The position numbers and the translations under genes are program-made. From UBA2040 sp963977135 (GTDB lineage: Bacteria; Bacteroidota; Bacteroidia; Flavobacteriales_D; Crocinitomicaceae): a DNA stretch of 64,000 bases. The notes under the pieces were generated by a model. It was not told the origin of the DNA. It did not search any database and worked only from the letters and a program-made list of their open reading frames with translations. Where the stretch lies: assembly GCA_963977135.1 (NCBI GenBank), contig CAXBNN010000009.1:1-64000 (forward strand). The letters run 5' to 3'. How positions within the stretch are numbered: the first letter of the stretch is position 1; the number at the start of each line of letters is the position of its first letter. Below, in pieces: positions 59,034 through 64,000 of this stretch.

Positions 59034-62000
59034 ATGCTACGTAATTTTACTTTGTTGCTGTTAATCTTCTTATCCACAGCTACTTTTGGTTTCGGTCAGG
59101 TAGGTTTGGGTACCTTGAAGGGGTCAGTTATCGATGCCGACACGAAACAACCAATACCTTTCTGTAAGGTATTAATCATGCAAAACGGAAGCGTTAAGGG
59201 TGGAGCGAATACAGATTTTGATGGAAAGTTTCAAATTAATTCCATCGGTGTTGGTTCTTATGATGTCGAAGTTAGAAATGAGACAGAAGGATATCAACCT
59301 ACGGTTTTAACTGGGGTTATAGTTTCTTCTGATCAGATTACTTTCTTGGATAAAATGACAATCGCAAAAGCGAAAAGTGTCCAGGAAATTGAAGAGGTAA
59401 AAGTAGTTGCATATAGAGTTCCTCTTATTAATAAAGATGGTGGTTCTTCAGGTGCAACAGTTACTCGTGAGGATATTGCTCGATTACCAGTTCGTTCTGC
59501 TGCTGGAGTTGCATCAACAGTTGGTGGTGTAAATGCTCAAGAAGGAGGAGGAATTAGTGTAAGAGGTTCTCGTGAAGATGGAACATTCTACTATATAGAT
59601 GGTATTAAAGTTCGTGGTTCTTCAAACTTACCGAAATCAGCGATTGAGGAAGTAACAGTAATTACTGGTGGTTTACCTGCAAATTATGGTGATGCAACTG
59701 GTGGTATTATCTCTGTTACAACTAGAGGCCCAAGTGCACAGTATTTCGGTAGTGCGGAAGTCGTATCATCGGGCTTTTATTTTAAAGGTAAAGATGAGAA
59801 CGGTTACGACGGAAAAGTTTTTGGTTTAGATAAATATGCATACAACCTTATGGAAGGTATGTTCTCGGGACCACTTTGGATGATTAAAGATTCTACAGGT
59901 GCAAAAGTAAAACCTCGTTTAGGATTTTTATTATCTGCTAACTACACACGTGAATTAGATCCGAGACCACTTGCAAATGGTGGGCAATGGAGAGTTAAGA
60001 AAGAAGTTCGTGATTCTTTAATTGCAAATCCTTTACGTCCAAGTGGATTGGGTTCAGGCACATTTAGTAATGCACTTTATTTACGTCAAAATGATTTTGA
60101 GCAAACGCCATGGAGAATGAATGCTCGACAAGGGGTTATTTCTGCGCAAGGTAAATTGGATGTAAACACAGGGCCAAGCATCAACCTTACATTTGGTGGG
60201 TCTATGAATATAAATAATCGAACTCTAGCTGATAGAGGAAATTCACTTCTGAATTTTACAAACTTCGGCGTTGCTAAATCTTTTGATTGGAGGGTCTTCG
60301 GTCGTTTAACGCAACGTTTTTCTAACGACAGAGAAGGTGGAGCATCTAAAATTGGAAGCGCATTTTATTCTTTAATGATAGATTATTCTAAGCAAAAAGG
60401 TGAATTTTACGATCGAAACCATCAATTTAATTTATTCAATTATGGGCACGTTGGAACATATACCACAACTAGAAGACCATCTTATGGGTATGACGATGTT
60501 GCAAAAGTATATCGTCACAATGGATTTAGAGATTTGTTAGTTGATTTTGTTCCTTCAGAAACGAATGCGACTTTAGCTGCAATAACTACTCAATACTATT
60601 CTATATACGAAGGTCAAGCTGCAGGTAACTACGAAAACTTGTTCCAAATCCAACAAGGTAACGCATTAAGAAATGGAGATTTACCGCAAAGTGTTTATGA
60701 CATTTGGTCAAATATCGGTGCACCTTATAACGCTTTTGGTAAAAATGAAAATGATCAGTTTAGAATAACTGGTTCAGGTTCTGCTAACATCGGTGATCAC
60801 TCTTTATCTATTGGTTTTGAGTATGAGCAGAGATGGGATCGAGGCTGGGGAAGCGGAGATGTTGCAATCACAAGTATTTGGACAAATGCTCGTCAATTAG
60901 CTAATTCACACATTCAAGAATTAGATTTATCTTCAGGTACCCAAAGTGATTCTGGTTCAATTAAGAAAATCACCTATAACCGTTTGAATACTGGATATGC
61001 GTATAATTCTGGTACTGGAGATTATGGAGGACAAGGTGGTAAACAAGATATCAACGGAAATACTATTTTTGATGCACAATCGTTCTTCGATTATAATTTA
61101 CGTCAAAAACTTGGTTACGATGTAGCAGGTACAGATTTCATTGATATTGATCAATACGATCCGAATACCTTTACGTTAGACATGTTTACTCCAGATGAGT
61201 TATTTAACTCAGGAAATTCATTTGTTAGCTATTATGGATATGACCATACTGGTAAAAAAGTAAGAGGTAAAACAGACGTGAACAGTTACTTCGAGAAATT
61301 TGACGAAAATGGAAATTATGAGCGATTCATTGGAGCTTTTCAACCAATATATGTTGCGGGTTATTTAATGGATAAATTCTCTTTTAATGACTTGGTATTC
61401 AATGTCGGTGTTCGTGTCGATGTATTTAACGCAAACCAACCTGTATTGAAAGATCCATATTTGTTGTACAATTCTAGAACTGTTAAGGAAGCAAGAGAGT
61501 TGGCAAGTACAGACCCTAATACATATGACTGGGTTGTAATTCCAACTTCTATGGGAGATGATTATACAGTTTATGTAAATGATTTCAAAAACCCAACAGC
61601 TATAAATGGATTTAGAAAAGACGGTGTGTTTTATGATGCACAAGGAACGCAAGTTTCAGATCCTAAATTAATTGACGGACCAACAGGAATTCAACCATGG
61701 CGTTTAGACCCATTCCAAAATGCACCGAATGCTAGTGCTTTTAAAGATTATAAGCCACAGATTAATGTGATGCCACGTGTTGCGTTTTCTTTCCCAGTAT
61801 CAGATGAAGCTTCTTTCTTTGCACACTATGATATCTTAACAAAACGTCCAACAAGTGCAGGAAGATTTGATCCATATGAGTATCAGTTTTTAGCTACTAG
61901 AGGAAGAACAATCAATAATCCAAATTTGCAACCTGAAAAAACGATTGATTACGAAATTGGATTCCAACAAGTGTTGTCTAAAACTTCTTCTTTGAAAATT

Positions 62001-62822
62001 TCAGCATTCTACCGTGAACAGAGAAATAACGTACAATTGCAAAATGTTAGTGGGGCTTATCCTGTGACATATAATACATTTGGTAACCGTGACTTTGGTA
62101 CGGTTAAGGGTTTGACAGTAGCTTATGATTTAAGAAGAACCGGAAACGTTAGAATAACTGCTAACTACACATTGCAATTTGCGGATGGTACTGGTTCTGA
62201 TGTAACTTCATCAGCAGCCCTTATCCAAGCAGGATTACCTAATTTACGTGTTATTCAACCATACAACTTTGATCAGAGACATGCATTTGCTGTGACAATT
62301 GATTATAGATATGGTTCAGGAGCGAATTACAACGGGCCGGTAATTAAAGATTTCAATATTTTTGAAAATACAGGTTTGAACATTTTCTCAAATATTTACT
62401 CAGGTTCGCCATATTCTGCTCAAAGTAATATTACAAATGTTGCTCAAGGAAATACGGTTACACCAAGTTTAACTGGAACTCAAAATGGTTCTAGATTACC
62501 TTGGTCTTACCGTTTAGATATGCAGTTAGATAGAACTTTTGATTTAGAAATTAAAAGAGGTGAAAATAAGAAGAAACCAGTTTTCTTGAATGTTTATGTT
62601 CGTGCAACGAATTTATTGAACCAATTCAATAGAATTAACGTTTATCGCGCTACAGGTAACTGGGATGATGATGGATATCTTGCGGCAGCGTCAAGTCAGT
62701 CGTCAATTCAGAATCAGACAGATGAGCAATCGTTTAGAGATTATTATACGATGAGTGTTCAGAATGCATTTAACATATCTGTTCCAAGAACGATAAGATT
62801 AGGGGTGAAATTTGATTTTTAA
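59034..62822 (+). CDS. TonB-dependent receptor (SusC-like, CarboxypepD_reg domain)
   Basis: 1262 residues: signal peptide about 1-21 (ending GFGQ), CarboxypepD_reg-like domain about 27-105 (LKGSVIDADTKQPIPFCKVL), TonB-plug domain about 135-230 (SAAGVASTVGGVNAQEGGG, YIDGIKVRGSSNLP, VITGGLPANYGDATGG), and a large 22-strand barrel with a terminal Phe (IRLGVKFDF). It imports large molecules across the outer membrane with TonB energy. No SusD partner follows; the next gene encodes a secreted protein of another type. It begins 23 bases before that gene ends its leader. Confidence 0.92.
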   Translation: MLRNFTLLLLIFLSTATFGFGQVGLGTLKGSVIDADTKQPIPFCKVLIMQNGSVKGGANTDFDGKFQINSIGVGSYDVEVRNETEGYQPTVLTGVIVSSDQITFLDKMTIAKAKSVQEIEEVKVVAYRVPLINKDGGSSGATVTREDIARLPVRSAAGVASTVGGVNAQEGGGISVRGSREDGTFYYIDGIKVRGSSNLPKSAIEEVTVITGGLPANYGDATGGIISVTTRGPSAQYFGSAEVVSSGFYFKGKDENGYDGKVFGLDKYAYNLMEGMFSGPLWMIKDSTGAKVKPRLGFLLSANYTRELDPRPLANGGQWRVKKEVRDSLIANPLRPSGLGSGTFSNALYLRQNDFEQTPWRMNARQGVISAQGKLDVNTGPSINLTFGGSMNINNRTLADRGNSLLNFTNFGVAKSFDWRVFGRLTQRFSNDREGGASKIGSAFYSLMIDYSKQKGEFYDRNHQFNLFNYGHVGTYTTTRRPSYGYDDVAKVYRHNGFRDLLVDFVPSETNATLAAITTQYYSIYEGQAAGNYENLFQIQQGNALRNGDLPQSVYDIWSNIGAPYNAFGKNENDQFRITGSGSANIGDHSLSIGFEYEQRWDRGWGSGDVAITSIWTNARQLANSHIQELDLSSGTQSDSGSIKKITYNRLNTGYAYNSGTGDYGGQGGKQDINGNTIFDAQSFFDYNLRQKLGYDVAGTDFIDIDQYDPNTFTLDMFTPDELFNSGNSFVSYYGYDHTGKKVRGKTDVNSYFEKFDENGNYERFIGAFQPIYVAGYLMDKFSFNDLVFNVGVRVDVFNANQPVLKDPYLLYNSRTVKEARELASTDPNTYDWVVIPTSMGDDYTVYVNDFKNPTAINGFRKDGVFYDAQGTQVSDPKLIDGPTGIQPWRLDPFQNAPNASAFKDYKPQINVMPRVAFSFPVSDEASFFAHYDILTKRPTSAGRFDPYEYQFLATRGRTINNPNLQPEKTIDYEIGFQQVLSKTSSLKISAFYREQRNNVQLQNVSGAYPVTYNTFGNRDFGTVKGLTVAYDLRRTGNVRITANYTLQFADGTGSDVTSSAALIQAGLPNLRVIQPYNFDQRHAFAVTIDYRYGSGANYNGPVIKDFNIFENTGLNIFSNIYSGSPYSAQSNITNVAQGNTVTPSLTGTQNGSRLPWSYRLDMQLDRTFDLEIKRGENKKKPVFLNVYVRATNLLNQFNRINVYRATGNWDDDGYLAAASSQSSIQNQTDEQSFRDYYTMSVQNAFNISVPRTIRLGVKFDF

Positions 62823-62842
62823 AAAATTAATATAATAGAGTT

Positions 62843-64000
62843 ATGAAAAAAGTATCAGTCCGTTTTTTACTGGTCACAATCGCAATGTTTTCTGCGCAAT
62901 TAGTTTTTGCGAAGGAAGATGTCGGAGGAAAATCACAAAATGGTTCTCCAAATAAGCCAGCTTTAATTACGTCTAAGGCCGCAGGTTGTGATCCGTCCAA
63001 TACGGTATTAACAATGGAATTCAACGATGTTCGAGCTTTGCTACAGCAAGGTGGGCGAATGTTTGAAAGACCTGGCACGCAGGTTGCTGCTTATGAGGTT
63101 CCTAAAAATAGTGGTCTATATGCCATATTCGCTGGTTCTTTATGGATGGGTGGAGTTGATGCAAATGGTCAATTGAAATTAGCAGCAGTTCGTTTTAGAT
63201 CTGTAGGTAATGACTTTTGGGCAGGACCGTTAACGGTTAATAGTAACAGTGGAAACTATGATCCGTCAGTTCCTGGAGCAGATGATGTTGTCAGAGATTT
63301 TGGTCCTGCTGATATCAACAACAGTGAATGTAAAGCTTATGATAAATTCTTCACCATAAGAAAAGGAGAGGTTATCAATTTTGTTACATGGTGGAATTAT
63401 ACAAATGGATTTTCAACAGTAGCTGTTGATGATATTAACGCAGAAGTCCTTAATAGAATTATAAATTGGCCAGCGCACGGTGATGTAGGTTTAGGACAAG
63501 ATTATTTCTTGGCTCCTTTTTATGATAACACGATTAAGAATGGTGCTAATAACGCATACAATCCGATTGAGGATGGAGATTATCCTTGGTATGATGATAT
63601 CTTGGGTAAAGATGACATAGAATGTGGAATTGATAGAAGAATTTCATTGTTCGGAGATGAAACACATTGGTGGGTCTTCAATGATAAAGGAAATATTCAC
63701 ACAGAAACAGGTGGTGATCCAATAGGAATGGAAATTCGTGCTCAGGCATTCGGTTTTGCGACTAATGACGAGGTAAATAGAATGACATTCTACAACTATG
63801 AATTGATAAATAGAGGTGTTCAAACATTGTTTACTACATATTTCTCTCAGTGGTTGGATCCAGATTTAGGAAATGCACAAGATGATTACGTTGGTTGTGA
63901 TGTATCTAGAGGTCTTGGTTATTGCTACAATGGTGATAATAATGACCAAAGTGCAAGTTCTAATATTGGATATGGTTTAAATCCACCAGCAATAGGTATT
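62843..64000 (+). CDS. Secreted protein with GSLWMGG motif, N-terminal part (cut by window edge)
   Basis: 386 codons are seen and the frame runs off the right edge. A signal peptide is present (about 1-23, ending LVFA). The mature part holds FEVP-type strands: VPKNSGLYAIFAGSLWMGGV and DANGQLKLAAVRFRS (about 90-125), then VVRDFGPADIN, and RRISLFGDETHWWVFNDKGN. It has the layout of large surface proteins of Bacteroidota that carry a C-terminal type IX secretion sorting domain, but this end is outside the window, so T9SS export is inferred only. It lies 20 bases after the TonB-dependent receptor gene, so the two are co-transcribed. Confidence 0.8.
   Translation, partial: MKKVSVRFLLVTIAMFSAQLVFAKEDVGGKSQNGSPNKPALITSKAAGCDPSNTVLTMEFNDVRALLQQGGRMFERPGTQVAAYEVPKNSGLYAIFAGSLWMGGVDANGQLKLAAVRFRSVGNDFWAGPLTVNSNSGNYDPSVPGADDVVRDFGPADINNSECKAYDKFFTIRKGEVINFVTWWNYTNGFSTVAVDDINAEVLNRIINWPAHGDVGLGQDYFLAPFYDNTIKNGANNAYNPIEDGDYPWYDDILGKDDIECGIDRRISLFGDETHWWVFNDKGNIHTETGGDPIGMEIRAQAFGFATNDEVNRMTFYNYELINRGVQTLFTTYFSQWLDPDLGNAQDDYVGCDVSRGLGYCYNGDNNDQSASSNIGYGLNPPAIGI

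Noticed and set aside
62827..63078. 83-codon minus-strand frame at the right end
   Set aside because: It is antisense to the clear secreted protein gene with a signal peptide on the plus strand.
1..64000. CRISPR arrays, tRNA or rRNA genes
   Set aside because: No regularly spaced repeats with spacers, and no tRNA- or rRNA-like sequence was seen by eye.

Overview
The window looks like a chromosomal piece of a Bacteroidota bacterium, most likely a Flavobacteriales/Crocinitomicaceae-type organism. The evidence is AT-rich DNA, promoters with the Bacteroidota TAnnTTTG box, families typical of the phylum (DUF4783, DUF4403, bacterial GGGP synthase, a SusC-like TonB receptor with a CarboxypepD_reg domain, alginate-export porin, Crp/Fnr regulators of the ~170-190 aa type) and no clear Shine-Dalgarno signals. 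No rRNA or tRNA gene was seen.

Region 1 (1-11.8 kb) is accessory and scarred by duplication. Every gene is on the minus strand: a luciferase-like monooxygenase (cut by the window edge), a YjdI-type 4Fe-4S protein, a YjdJ-type GNAT, a Rieske domain fused to a thiamine-diphosphate enzyme, DoxX, a DUF481 protein, a double CDGSH protein, a Crp/Fnr regulator, an alginate-export porin, an Ig-like lipid-free secreted protein, a TMEM175-type channel, a secreted repeat protein, a second near-identical Crp/Fnr regulator and a tyrosine recombinase. Three separate partial duplications are visible (the 3' end of the TPP enzyme, a decayed CDGSH gene, and the Crp gene with its downstream operator). The breakpoint of the Crp duplication lies against attC-like GTTAGGC cores next to the recombinase, so this looks like an integron-like or recombinase-built region.

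Region 2 (11.9-21.5 kb) holds a small Zn-ribbon protein, a methyltransferase, then a cluster of three radical SAM enzymes with B12-binding-like N-termini, two SAM methyltransferases, a GT4 glycosyltransferase without a normal start codon, and a nucleotidyltransferase. The product is unknown. A 239-bp MITE-like repeat lies in it. Region 3 (21.7-30.3 kb) is housekeeping: pyrH-frr, an OmpA-type lipoprotein, a truncated haemoglobin, DUF4403, a membrane thioredoxin, monomeric NADP isocitrate dehydrogenase and the ITP/XTP pyrophosphatase.

Region 4 (30.3-48.4 kb) is a tightly packed, minus-strand surface polysaccharide locus exported by a Wzm/Wzt ABC system. It has six GT4-like glycosyltransferases or similar, two OafA-type acyltransferases, an asparagine synthase, the WbpG/HisH2/HisF2-type amidotransferase trio that makes acetamidino sugars, and a D-glucuronyl C5-epimerase homologue. 

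Region 5 (48.4-64 kb): rlmH, DUF4783, nadC, a GxxExxY protein bracketed by identical 33-bp repeats, then two divergent thiamine operons (thiS-thiC-tenI-like-thiD and thiE-thiG-thiH), each with its own TPP riboswitch. They are followed by GGGP synthase and a phosphopantetheinyl transferase, and by a TonB-dependent receptor with the start of its secreted partner at the right edge.
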